Of a DNA stretch of 9,753 nt, positions 1 through 6,264 are shown one piece after another. The stretch comes from CAISIP01 sp041581405 (GTDB lineage: Bacteria; Pseudomonadota; Gammaproteobacteria; Burkholderiales; Burkholderiaceae_C), in NCBI GenBank assembly GCA_041581405.1, contig JBFIDI010000197.1, positions 1 to 9,753 of the forward strand, in the 5' to 3' direction. Under the pieces are notes generated by a model. That model worked only from the letters and a program-made list of their open reading frames with translations, ran no database searches and was not told the origin of the DNA. Made by a program: the position numbers and the translations under genes. How positions within the stretch are numbered: the stretch's first letter is position 1; the number at the start of each line of letters is the position of its first letter.

Positions 1-1842
1 GATGCGCTTCTTCGCGAACTCGGCCTTGTCGGAATCGGCCGACGCGATCGTGATCGTGCCGTCCTCGCCGATGTCGATCGTGCAGCCGGTCTCCTCGGTC
101 AGCGCCCGGATCGTCGCGCCGCCCTTGCCGATCACGTCGCGGATCTTCTCGGGGTTGATCTTCATCGTATACAGGCGCGGTGCGAAGTTCGACACCTCGG
201 TCTTGGCCGTGGACATCGCCTCCTGCATCTTGCCCAGGATGTGCATGCGCGCTTCCTTGGCCTGGGCCAGCGCGACCTGCATGATCTCCTTCGTGATGCC
301 CTGGATCTTGATGTCCATCTGCAGCGCGGAGATGCCGTTGGTCGTACCGGCGACCTTGAAGTCCATGTCGCCCAGGTGATCTTCGTCACCCAGGATGTCG
401 GTCAGCACGGCGAACTTGTTGCCGTCCTTGATCAGGCCCAGGGCGATACCGGCCACATGGGCCTTCATCGGCACGCCGGCGTCCATCAGCGCCAGGCAGC
501 CGCCGCAGACGGAGGCCATCGACGAGGAGCCGTTGGATTCGGTCACTTCGGACACGACACGCATGGTGTAGGGGAAATCGTCCTTCGCCGGCAGCGCGGC
601 GATCAGCGCGCGCTTGGCCAGGCGGCCGTGACCGATCTCGCGGCGCTTGGGCGTACCGAAACGGCCGGCTTCGCCGGTGGCGAACGGAGGCATGTTGTAG
701 TGCAGCATGAAGCGGTCCTGGAACTCGCCAGCCAGCGCATCGATACGCTGCGCATCACGCTCGGTGCCCAGCGTGGCCACGACCAGCGCCTGGGTTTCAC
801 CACGGGTGAACAGGGCCGAGCCATGGGTACGCGGCAAAACGCCGTTGCGGATCTCGATCGCACGCACGGTGCGGGTGTCGCGACCGTCGATACGCGGCTC
901 GCCGGCCAGGATCTGGCCACGCACGATACGCGCTTCGATGTCGAACAGCAGGCTCTCGACCTTGACGCCGTCGAACTCGACGCCATCGGCTTTGAGGCCG
1001 TCCATCACGGCGGCGTAGGCGCTGCGGCAGGCCTGGGTACGCTCCTGCTTGTTGCGGATCTGGTACGCGGCGGCCAGTTTCTCGGCACCGTGGGCCTCGA
1101 CCTTGGCGATCAGTTCTTCGTCACGCGCCGGGGCTTTCCAGTCCCAGACCGGCTTGCCGGCGTCGCGCACCAGATCGTTGATCGCGGCGATCGCGACATT
1201 GCCCTGCTCGTGGCCGAACACGACGGCGCCCAGCATGATCTCTTCCGACAGCTGGTCGGCTTCGGACTCGACCATCAGCACGGCGGCTTCGGTACCGGCC
1301 ACGACGAGGTCGAGCTGGCTGTCCTTGAGCTGGGTCTGGCCCGGGTTGAGCACGTATTCGCCGTTGACGTAACCGACGCGGGCGGCGCCGATCGGGCCGT
1401 TGAACGGAATGCCGCTGACCGACAACGCCGCGCTGGTGGCGATCATGGCCGCGATGTCGGCCTGCACCTCGGGGTTCAGGCTCAGCACGTGCACGATGAC
1501 CTGGACTTCGTTGTAGAAACCTTCGGGGAACAGCGGGCGGATCGGGCGATCGATCAGGCGGCAGGTCAGCGTCTCGAGTTCGCTCGGACGGCCTTCACGC
1601 TTGAAGAAGCTGCCCGGGATCTTGCCGGCGGCATAGGCCTTTTCGGTGTAGTCGACGGTCAGCGGGAAGAAGTCCTGGCCGGCCTTGGCTTCGGTCTTGG
1701 CCACGACGGTGGCCAGCACGACGGTGTCGTCGATGTTGACCACGACGGCGCCGGAGGCCTGGCGTGCGATCTCGCCGGTTTCCATCGTGACCGAATGCGG
1801 TCCCCACTGGAAGGTCTTGCTGACTTTCTTGAACATGCTCAT
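1..1842 (-). CDS. pnp: Polynucleotide phosphorylase (PNPase), 3' end cut by window edge
   Basis: PNPase is a trimeric 3'-to-5' exoribonuclease that degrades RNA phosphorolytically in the cytoplasm, often within the RNA degradosome. The window holds 614 in-frame codons of a protein usually about 700 residues long. The N-terminus reads MSMFKKVSKTFQWG. Two RNase PH-like domains follow: FFKRE lies at residues 79-83 in the first, and the catalytic stretch GDEDHLGDMD at 485-494 in the second places Asp486 and Asp492 as in E. coli PNPase. A KH domain begins near residue 560, with its GKGG loop at 572-575. The C-terminal S1 domain lies beyond the left edge. The start at 1842 is preceded by AGGAG with good spacing. 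Met1 and Met3 could both initiate, but Met1 fits the ribosome binding site better. The gene lies downstream of rpsO on the same strand, the conserved proteobacterial order. Confidence 0.98.
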   Translation of the reverse strand, partial: MSMFKKVSKTFQWGPHSVTMETGEIARQASGAVVVNIDDTVVLATVVAKTEAKAGQDFFPLTVDYTEKAYAAGKIPGSFFKREGRPSELETLTCRLIDRPIRPLFPEGFYNEVQVIVHVLSLNPEVQADIAAMIATSAALSVSGIPFNGPIGAARVGYVNGEYVLNPGQTQLKDSQLDLVVAGTEAAVLMVESEADQLSEEIMLGAVVFGHEQGNVAIAAINDLVRDAGKPVWDWKAPARDEELIAKVEAHGAEKLAAAYQIRNKQERTQACRSAYAAVMDGLKADGVEFDGVKVESLLFDIEARIVRGQILAGEPRIDGRDTRTVRAIEIRNGVLPRTHGSALFTRGETQALVVATLGTERDAQRIDALAGEFQDRFMLHYNMPPFATGEAGRFGTPKRREIGHGRLAKRALIAALPAKDDFPYTMRVVSEVTESNGSSSMASVCGGCLALMDAGVPMKAHVAGIALGLIKDGNKFAVLTDILGDEDHLGDMDFKVAGTTNGISALQMDIKIQGITKEIMQVALAQAKEARMHILGKMQEAMSTAKTEVSNFAPRLYTMKINPEKIRDVIGKGGATIRALTEETGCTIDIGEDGTITIASADSDKAEFAKKRI

Positions 1843-1850
1843 GTTGTGTT

Positions 1851-1856
1851 CTCCTG
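1851..1856 (-). promoter_or_regulatory. pnp ribosome binding site
   Basis: On the minus strand AGGAGA ends eight bases before the ATG at 1842. It decides the start of pnp in favour of MSMFKK. Inference from sequence match and spacing. Confidence 0.8.
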
Positions 1857-1866
1857 GTTGTAATGG

Positions 1867-1883
1867 GAGGTGTCGGCCACCTC
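1867..1883 (-). promoter_or_regulatory. pnp leader stem-loop 2
   Basis: A perfect 6-bp stem (GAGGTG at 1867-1872 with CACCTC at 1878-1883) closes a 5-nt loop. It sits about ten bases upstream of the pnp Shine-Dalgarno sequence in the mRNA. It could affect ribosome access or RNase processing; the function is inferred only from position. Confidence 0.5.
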
Positions 1884-1919
1884 GCCGGAGCCTGGAGCCA
1901 ACCTGGCAGAACACGATGC

Positions 1920-1964
1920 CATTCCAGCGGTATTCGGCGCCGTGGCCCGAACATCCCTGGAATG
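1920..1964 (-). promoter_or_regulatory. pnp leader stem-loop 1, candidate RNase III/PNPase autoregulation site
   Basis: CATTCCAG (1920-1927) pairs with CTGGAATG (1957-1964) as an 8-bp stem, and TTCGG (1933-1937) pairs with CCGAA (1947-1951) inside it. Together they form a long interrupted hairpin in the pnp 5' leader. In E. coli, RNase III cuts a long stem in the pnp leader and PNPase then degrades the cut arm to repress its own synthesis. The placement here is compatible with that scheme, but the E. coli sequence itself is not recognisable. Confidence 0.5.
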
Positions 1965-2053
1965 ACACAGCTTCGCTCTGCCCTTGCCTTGACGCTGGAG
2001 CGGCACGCCGCCCATCGCCAAACCGTGTTGTCTCCCTATCCCTGCAAACGACA

Positions 2054-2087
2054 AAGCGCCTGAGGCAGTCGTGCAACCCAGGCGCTT
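2054..2087 (-). terminator. Intrinsic terminator or attenuator after rpsO
   Basis: A perfect 9-bp stem (AAGCGCCTG at 2054-2062 with CAGGCGCTT at 2079-2087) encloses a 16-nt loop, 17 bases after the rpsO stop codon. On the minus strand it is followed by TGTCGTTTGC, only moderately T-rich. It probably ends part of the rpsO transcripts and lets the rest read on into pnp, as the rpsO t1 terminator does in E. coli. The comparison is inference. Confidence 0.65.
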
Positions 2088-2103
2088 GTCATGGAACTGC
2101 GGC

Positions 2104-2370
2104 TTACTTGCGCAGGCCGAGTTTGGCGATCAGTGCGGTGTAACGCTCCGCATCCTTGGACTTGAGGTAGTCCAGCAGCTTGCGCCGGCGGCTCACCATG
2201 CGCAACAAGCCGCGGCGACCGTGGTGGTCCTTGGCGTGGGTCTTGAAGTGGGGGGTGAGTTCGTTGATACGGGCCGTCAGCAGGGCAACCTGCACTTCGG
2301 GGCTGCCGGTATCACCGGACTTGCGGGCATTGTCGGCAATGACGGTTGCCTTGACACTGGATGCGATCAT
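2104..2370 (-). CDS. rpsO: 30S ribosomal protein S15
   Basis: S15 is a primary binder of the 16S rRNA central domain and helps form an inter-subunit bridge. The 88-residue product matches the family length. It carries hallmark stretches such as TGSPEVQVALLTARI (21-35) and DHHGRRGLLRMVSRRRKLLDYL (48-69, where the rRNA-contacting His and Ser/Arg residues lie) and ends in LGLRK. The start at 2370 has GAGGAAA upstream at a suitable distance. About 110 bases separate this start from the candidate promoter, long enough for a structured leader of the kind S15 uses to repress its own translation, although no recognisable pseudoknot was identified. pnp follows downstream. Confidence 0.99.
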   Translation of the reverse strand: MIASSVKATVIADNARKSGDTGSPEVQVALLTARINELTPHFKTHAKDHHGRRGLLRMVSRRRKLLDYLKSKDAERYTALIAKLGLRK

Positions 2371-2486
2371 TCGATATTTCCTCTGTTGGGGCACCTGCCG
2401 CAATGGCGAGCGCTCCGGGTTGACAACTTGCGCCAGGCGCTGGAACTGCCCCTGACGTGCGCTTGTGCGAAATGCAAAGCCCGCAG

Positions 2487-2492
2487 AGTATA
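2487..2492 (-). promoter_or_regulatory. rpsO: Candidate -10 box of the rpsO promoter
   Basis: TATACT on the minus strand, in a short AT-containing stretch of an otherwise very GC-rich 149-bp gap upstream of rpsO. No good -35 hexamer is present at 16-18 bp spacing (ACGGCC at 17), so the call rests on the -10 match and position. Next to it (2500-2514) lies a GC-rich stem, CGGCC/GGCCG, that could slow polymerase after the aminotransferase gene but lacks a T run. Confidence 0.35.
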
Positions 2493-2519
2493 ACCCGAGC
2501 GGCCGCGGCGGCCGTAGGC

Positions 2520-3686
2520 TCAGCGATCGAGCCAGGCGCGCAGGCGCTCGACACCCGCGACCAGCCGCTGCGGATCGCGCGACGCGAAGCACCAGCGCAG
2601 CCAGCAGCCGGCCGGGTCGGCATCGCTGGCGCCGAAGGCCACACCGGGCGCAAGGCCGATCCCCGCCTCCAGCACCAGCCGCTTGGCGGTGGCCAGCGAG
2701 TCGCTGGCGCCGCGGAGCCGGAAAAACGCATACATGCCGCCGGGCGCCGGGGCCACGTCGACGCCGGGCAAGGCCTGCAGCAGCGGCACCAGCGTGTCGC
2801 GGCAGTGCCTGAGATGGGCCACGACCCGGGGCGTCACGTCGTCGGTGCGCGCCAGCGCCGTCATCGCCGCGCGCTGCACGAACACCGGCGCGCAGGAGGT
2901 GTTGAACTCGATCAGCTTGCCGATCTGGGGCGTCATCGCCGCCGGCATCACCAGCCAGCCCAGGCGCCAGCCGGTCATCAGGAAACTCTTGGAGAAACTG
3001 TGCACGACGACCAGCCGGTCCTGCGGATCGCACACGTCCAGGAAACTGGGCGCACAGCCGTGCGCGCCGCCTTCGAAATACAGGCGTTCGTACACCTCGT
3101 CGGCCAGGATCCAGGTACCGGTGGCGCGGCAATGCTCGGCGATGCGCAGCTGCTCGTCGCGCGTCAAGGTCCATCCGGTCGGGTTGTTCGGCGCATTGAT
3201 GATCAGCACCCGCGTACGCGCGGTCACCGCCTCGAGCAGGGCCTGCATGTCCAGCTTCCAGGCGCCGCCTTCCGGCTGCAGCGAGACACAGCGCACCCGC
3301 GCGCCCAGGATCTCGGGCTGCGCCACCAGGTTGGGCCACACCGGCGTGACCGCCACCACCTCGTCGCCGGCGTCCACCAGCGCCTGCACCGCCAGCATCA
3401 GCGCATTGACCCCGCCCGAGGTCACGGCCAGCCGGTCGCTGGCGATGGGCTGGTGCACGGTGGCCATGTAACGCGCGATCGCCTCGCGCAGCTCCGGCAA
3501 GCCCAGGTTGTGTCCGTAAAAGGTCTCGCCGCGCTGCAGCGAATCGATCGCCGCCTGTCGGATGAACTCCGGCGTGACCTCGTCGCTCTCGCCGAACCAG
3601 AACGGCAACACGTCGCTGCGGCCGATACCGGCGTTGGCCACCTCCCGGATGCGGGATTCCTGCAGGTTCAGAACGGTATGGCGCAT
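2520..3686 (-). CDS. Class I/II PLP-dependent aminotransferase (canonical active site)
   Basis: A fold-type I pyridoxal-phosphate aminotransferase of 388 residues that moves an amino group from an amino acid to a 2-oxo acid in the cytosol. All expected landmarks are present: the cofactor-binding loop NAPNNPTG (164-171, Asn168), ADEVYERL with Asp196 and Tyr199, the Schiff-base lysine Lys233 in SFSKSF, Arg241 in GWRLGW, and a C-terminal substrate-carboxylate arginine, Arg364. Substrate cannot be read from the sequence. The start at 3686 gives the natural family N-terminus, though no strong Shine-Dalgarno precedes it. It begins 38 bases after the binding-protein gene on the same strand, so the two are probably co-transcribed. 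That suggests, but does not prove, amino-acid catabolism coupled to uptake or sensing. Confidence 0.93.
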   Translation of the reverse strand: MRHTVLNLQESRIREVANAGIGRSDVLPFWFGESDEVTPEFIRQAAIDSLQRGETFYGHNLGLPELREAIARYMATVHQPIASDRLAVTSGGVNALMLAVQALVDAGDEVVAVTPVWPNLVAQPEILGARVRCVSLQPEGGAWKLDMQALLEAVTARTRVLIINAPNNPTGWTLTRDEQLRIAEHCRATGTWILADEVYERLYFEGGAHGCAPSFLDVCDPQDRLVVVHSFSKSFLMTGWRLGWLVMPAAMTPQIGKLIEFNTSCAPVFVQRAAMTALARTDDVTPRVVAHLRHCRDTLVPLLQALPGVDVAPAPGGMYAFFRLRGASDSLATAKRLVLEAGIGLAPGVAFGASDADPAGCWLRWCFASRDPQRLVAGVERLRAWLDR

Positions 3687-3724
3687 GGGAGGGCTCGTTT
3701 CGACACGGTGACGCGGGGATGGAA

Positions 3725-5020
3725 TCAGGGGCGATGCATCTGGCAGCTGGTCGGCATCTCGGCGGCCGCCGCCGGCAGCGTCCGGACGACGCGAAAGCCG
3801 TAGCCCGAGCCTTCCACGTCGAACGGAACCCCCGCGGTGCCGACCCGGTCCATGACGCCCACGACCAGCGACTGCTGGAACTGGTGGTCGGTCGCGCGCA
3901 TCTGGCCGGCCTGCCCCTGCAGTTGCACCGACACGTTCTCCAGCGCCCGCGCCACGGCCACGACGTCCAGGGCGGCGTCGCGCGACGTCGCGCCCGCCTG
4001 CGCGATGGCCTGCGCAAGCGCCTCGATCATCAGCTGCATGCGCATGTGCACGTAGTCGTCCGACGGGTCGGGATAACGCTTGCGGAAGGCCTTGTAGAAG
4101 GCCTCGCTCTCGGGGGTCTGCACGTTGGGCAGCCAGTCGGCGACCGCGATCACCTTGCCGATGCCGGCCTCGCCCATCGCGGCCGGCGCACCCAGTGCGT
4201 TGCCGTAGAAGGTGTAGAAGCTGCCGTCGAAACCGGCGTCGCGCGCGGCCTTGACGAGCAGCGTCAGGTCGTTGCCCCAGTTGCCGGTGATGATCGCCTG
4301 TGCCCCGCTGGCCTTGATCTTGGCGGCATAGGGCAGGAAGTCCTTGATCCGTCCGACCGGATGCAGTTCGTCGCCGACGACCTGCACGTCGGGGCGCTGC
4401 AACGCGAGCTGGCGCCGCACCTCGCGCAACACCGCCTGGCCGAAGCTGTAGTCCTGGCCGATCAGGTAGACCCTGCGCAACGCACGGTCGTCCTTGATCA
4501 TGGTCATCAAGGCCGCCACCCGCATGTCGGCATGGGCGTCGAAGCGGAAATGCCAGAAGCTGCACTTCTCGTTGGTCAACACCGGGTCGACCGCCGAATA
4601 ATTGAGGAACAACACCCGCCGAGCCGGCTCACGCTCGTTGTGCTTGTTGATCGCATCGATCAGGACCGCCGCATTGGCCGACGAGTTGCCCTGCAGCACG
4701 ATCTGCACACCGTTGTCGATGGCCGATCGCAGTGCCGACAACACCTCCTCGTTCTGGCCCTTGCTGTCGTACCGCTGCAGCACCAGGGGCCGCGCGCCAC
4801 CCGCGGACGGCGGCAGGCGCACGCCGCCGCGCTGGTTGACGCGCTCCACGGCCCAGACCAGGTTGCGGTACACGGCTTCACCCGTGTTCGCGAACGGCCC
4901 GCTGAGGCCTTCGATCATCGCCAGCTTGATCGGCGCCGGCGCCGGCTGGGCCAGCACCAGGGCCGGCAGGCATGCGGCCAGCCACGTCAATTTCAAGAGC
5001 CAGCTGCGAACAATAAACAT
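3725..5020 (-). CDS. Periplasmic binding protein of the branched-chain amino acid (LivJ-like) ABC transporter family
   Basis: The 431-residue product starts with a signal peptide: charged MFIVRSWLLK, a hydrophobic core at 11-24, and a likely cut after ALVLA (residue 24). No lipobox cysteine is seen at the cut. The mature part resembles type I periplasmic binding proteins (Peripla_BP_6): IKLAMIEGLSGPFANTGEAV (31-50) is the usual first strand and glycine-rich ligand loop, RRVYLIGQDYSFGQ (182-195) opens the second lobe, and GAQAIITGNWGNDLTLL (239-255) is the matching second-lobe core. Ligand is unknown; amino acids, amides and aromatic compounds are all bound in this family. No permease or ATPase gene is adjacent. 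The aminotransferase gene follows after 38 bp. The start at 5020 is favoured by the signal peptide, although the ribosome binding site is weak. Confidence 0.9.
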   Translation of the reverse strand: MFIVRSWLLKLTWLAACLPALVLAQPAPAPIKLAMIEGLSGPFANTGEAVYRNLVWAVERVNQRGGVRLPPSAGGARPLVLQRYDSKGQNEEVLSALRSAIDNGVQIVLQGNSSANAAVLIDAINKHNEREPARRVLFLNYSAVDPVLTNEKCSFWHFRFDAHADMRVAALMTMIKDDRALRRVYLIGQDYSFGQAVLREVRRQLALQRPDVQVVGDELHPVGRIKDFLPYAAKIKASGAQAIITGNWGNDLTLLVKAARDAGFDGSFYTFYGNALGAPAAMGEAGIGKVIAVADWLPNVQTPESEAFYKAFRKRYPDPSDDYVHMRMQLMIEALAQAIAQAGATSRDAALDVVAVARALENVSVQLQGQAGQMRATDHQFQQSLVVGVMDRVGTAGVPFDVEGSGYGFRVVRTLPAAAAEMPTSCQMHRP

Positions 5021-5032
5021 AAGACCATCTCA

Positions 5033-5060
5033 CTTGAAAAACCGCCATGCACGCGCAGAT
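5033..5060 (+). promoter_or_regulatory. Candidate sigma-32 heat-shock promoter for hsp20
   Basis: CTTGAAA at 5033-5039 is an exact match to the RpoH -35 consensus and lies 77 bp upstream of a small heat-shock gene. The region 13-15 bp further on (around 5053-5060) matches the CCCCATNT -10 motif only poorly. The call therefore rests on the -35 box and gene context. The box is also only 13 bp from the start codon of the divergent binding-protein gene. Confidence 0.4.
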
Positions 5061-5115
5061 TGGATGCATGTGGCCCGCAGCGTTGCGAGCCGCGCAGTTT
5101 ACTAGGAGTGTTTCC

Positions 5116-5499
5116 ATGTTCTTCGCTGCCACCAGCCCCGTCTATACCCGCCGCGGCACCACCTTCCCCGCCAGCCGCCTGCTGCAACGCATGCAGCGCG
5201 AAGCCACGCGTGACGGCCAGGCCCGGCACGACGCCACCGTCGAGCAGGACGAGACGTCGACGACACTGCGTTTCGACGTGCCGGGCGTCACGCGCGAGCA
5301 ACTCGAGATCGGGGTCGAAGGCAACGTCGTGCGGATCGCGACGACCGAAGGCGCGCCGCGCCACTACCGCATGGCCTACCGGCTGGCCCAGGAGATCGCC
5401 GCCGAGACCAGCAGCGCCAAGCTCGAGAACGGAGTATTGACCGTCAAGCTCGTCAAGCCGGCGCCGGTCGACCGCAGCACCCGCATCGCGGTCCACTGA
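5116..5499 (+). CDS. Small heat-shock protein, Hsp20/alpha-crystallin family
   Basis: An ATP-independent holdase chaperone that binds unfolding proteins in the cytosol and usually assembles into large oligomers. The 127-residue product has a short N-terminal arm (1-38) and an alpha-crystallin domain at about 39-114. Within it are FDVPGVTREQLEI (53-65) and the family signature LENGVL (103-108). The C-terminal tail carries IAV (124-126), the I-x-I/V oligomerisation motif. The protein is shorter than many family members, and the loop between the central strands is compact. The start at 5116 has AGGAG at 5104-5108. An upstream in-frame ATG at 5047 would add 23 residues unlike the family and is rejected. 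It faces the GntR gene convergently, with a hairpin between them. Confidence 0.9.
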   Translation: MFFAATSPVYTRRGTTFPASRLLQRMQREATRDGQARHDATVEQDETSTTLRFDVPGVTREQLEIGVEGNVVRIATTEGAPRHYRMAYRLAQEIAAETSSAKLENGVLTVKLVKPAPVDRSTRIAVH

Positions 5500-5513
5500 A
5501 GCACCGACCGACA

Positions 5514-5533
5514 GTCCCGCGCCACCGCGGGAC
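5514..5533. terminator. Hairpin between convergent hsp20 and GntR genes
   Basis: GTCCCGC (5514-5520) and GCGGGAC (5527-5533) form a perfect 7-bp stem with a 6-nt loop in the 37-bp gap between two convergent stop codons. No T run follows on either strand, so it may act as a weak bidirectional terminator or as an mRNA 3'-end stabiliser. Confidence 0.6.
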
Positions 5534-5536
5534 GGC

Positions 5537-6181
5537 TCACGGCTGCCGCTCCAGCAGCCGCTCCACGACCCGGGATGCGGAGCGGATATGGCGGCGGGTC
5601 AGTCGCGACGCCCGTGCGGCGTCCGCGGCGACGCAGGCCTCCAGGATCTCCGTGTGTTCCTGGTCCGAACGTGCCTCGTAACGGGCACGTGCCCACGCAT
5701 ATTGCAGATAACGGTCGGCGTGGCGCCACAGGCTCTCGAGTTGCTCCATCAGGAACGGGCGCTGCGCCGCCGCGTACAGGCTGCGGTGAAAGACCCAGTT
5801 CCAGTGCGCACGCTCGGAGAGCCCGGTGGCGGCGGCTCCCGCACGCAAGGCCTGGCGCGCCGCCGCCAGGTGTTCCTCGGCCAGCGCCGGAACCGCATGG
5901 CGGATCGCGATGTCCTCCAGCGCGCAGCGCATTTCGGCCAGCTCCCGGCACTGGCCGGCACTGAGCGGCACCACCACGGCCCCCCGGTTCGGCTCGATCC
6001 GCACCAGGCCTTTTTCGGCCAGCGTGGCCAGTGCCTCGCGCACCGGGATATGGCTCACGCCGAACTCCGCGGCGAGGTCGGCCTGGCGCAACGGGCCGGC
6101 TTGCGCATACACACCTTCGACGATGCGGCGCTCCAGTTCGGTACTGATGGTGCGCGCGATGGGCTGGGCGGACTTTGACAT
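5537..6181 (-). CDS. GntR-family transcriptional regulator, FadR/FCD subfamily
   Basis: A 214-residue DNA-binding regulator. The winged helix-turn-helix (about 8-75) contains LAAEFGVSHIPVREAL (36-51) and the wing LVRIEPNRGAVVVPL (59-73), typical of GntR proteins. The all-helical FCD effector domain spans about 80-205, with histidines His132 (FHRSL), His176 (EHTEI) and His198 (RRHI) in the positions that bind metal in this family. The usual Asp four residues before the first His is Asn128 here. Effectors of FCD regulators are often small organic acids, but the one used here is unknown. It is divergent from an aminotransferase gene, and a 22-bp palindrome overlaps its own ribosome binding site, implying control of both genes. 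The start at 6181 has GGGAG four bases upstream. Confidence 0.93.
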   Translation of the reverse strand: MSKSAQPIARTISTELERRIVEGVYAQAGPLRQADLAAEFGVSHIPVREALATLAEKGLVRIEPNRGAVVVPLSAGQCRELAEMRCALEDIAIRHAVPALAEEHLAAARQALRAGAAATGLSERAHWNWVFHRSLYAAAQRPFLMEQLESLWRHADRYLQYAWARARYEARSDQEHTEILEACVAADAARASRLTRRHIRSASRVVERLLERQP

Positions 6182-6203
6182 CGGACTCCCAATTTAATAT
6201 ATT
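6175..6203 (+). promoter_or_regulatory. Strong sigma-70 promoter of the divergent aminotransferase gene
   Basis: TTGACA at 6175-6180 is a perfect -35 box. Seventeen bases later TATATT at 6198-6203 matches the -10 consensus at five of six positions. Transcription would start near 6210, about 55 bases before the ATG at 6265. The -35 box overlaps the start codon of the divergent GntR gene, and the -10 box lies in the core of the palindrome at 6189-6210, so a protein bound there would block polymerase. Confidence 0.75.
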
Positions 6204-6210
6204 AACTTGG
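6189..6210. promoter_or_regulatory. 22-bp palindromic operator, probably for the GntR/FCD regulator
   Basis: A perfect 12-bp palindrome TTAATATATTAA (6194-6205) is flanked by CCAA (6189-6192) and TTGG (6207-6210). Only the pair at 6193/6206 breaks the two-fold symmetry. It is far more AT-rich than its surroundings. It covers the -10 box of the plus-strand promoter and the Shine-Dalgarno bases of the GntR gene. GntR regulators bind as dimers to such palindromes and commonly control their own gene and the divergent one. Binding here is inferred from symmetry and position. Confidence 0.75.
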
Positions 6211-6264
6211 CGTACCGTCGTTGCCCGTCCATCGGTGGGCCGGTCACGCAGACAAGGGTTTCCC

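Noticed and set aside
241..1863. 540-codon open frame on the plus strand opposite pnp
   Set aside because: It is antisense to a fully recognisable pnp in a GC-rich genome, where such open frames are common. Its composition (His-, Gly-, Asp-rich) resembles no protein family.
2420..2425. TTGACA on the plus strand as a -35 box
   Set aside because: No -10 hexamer lies 16-18 bp downstream and no plus-strand gene follows.
5101..5118. Possible RNA thermometer hiding the hsp20 ribosome binding site
   Set aside because: Only 3-4 bp local pairing (GGA with TCC around the Shine-Dalgarno) is visible. No ROSE or fourU motif was found, so evidence is too weak.
2457..5440. Long plus-strand frames (2457-3803 and 3719-5440) opposite the aminotransferase and binding-protein genes
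   Set aside because: Both lie antisense to genes with clear domain signatures, have no recognisable motifs or ribosome binding sites, and the second runs out of frame into hsp20.
6175..6264. N-terminal extension of the divergent aminotransferase from an ATG at 6175
   Set aside because: These bases are the promoter, operator and GntR start. Only the ATG at 6265 has a ribosome binding site, and the extra residues match nothing in the family.
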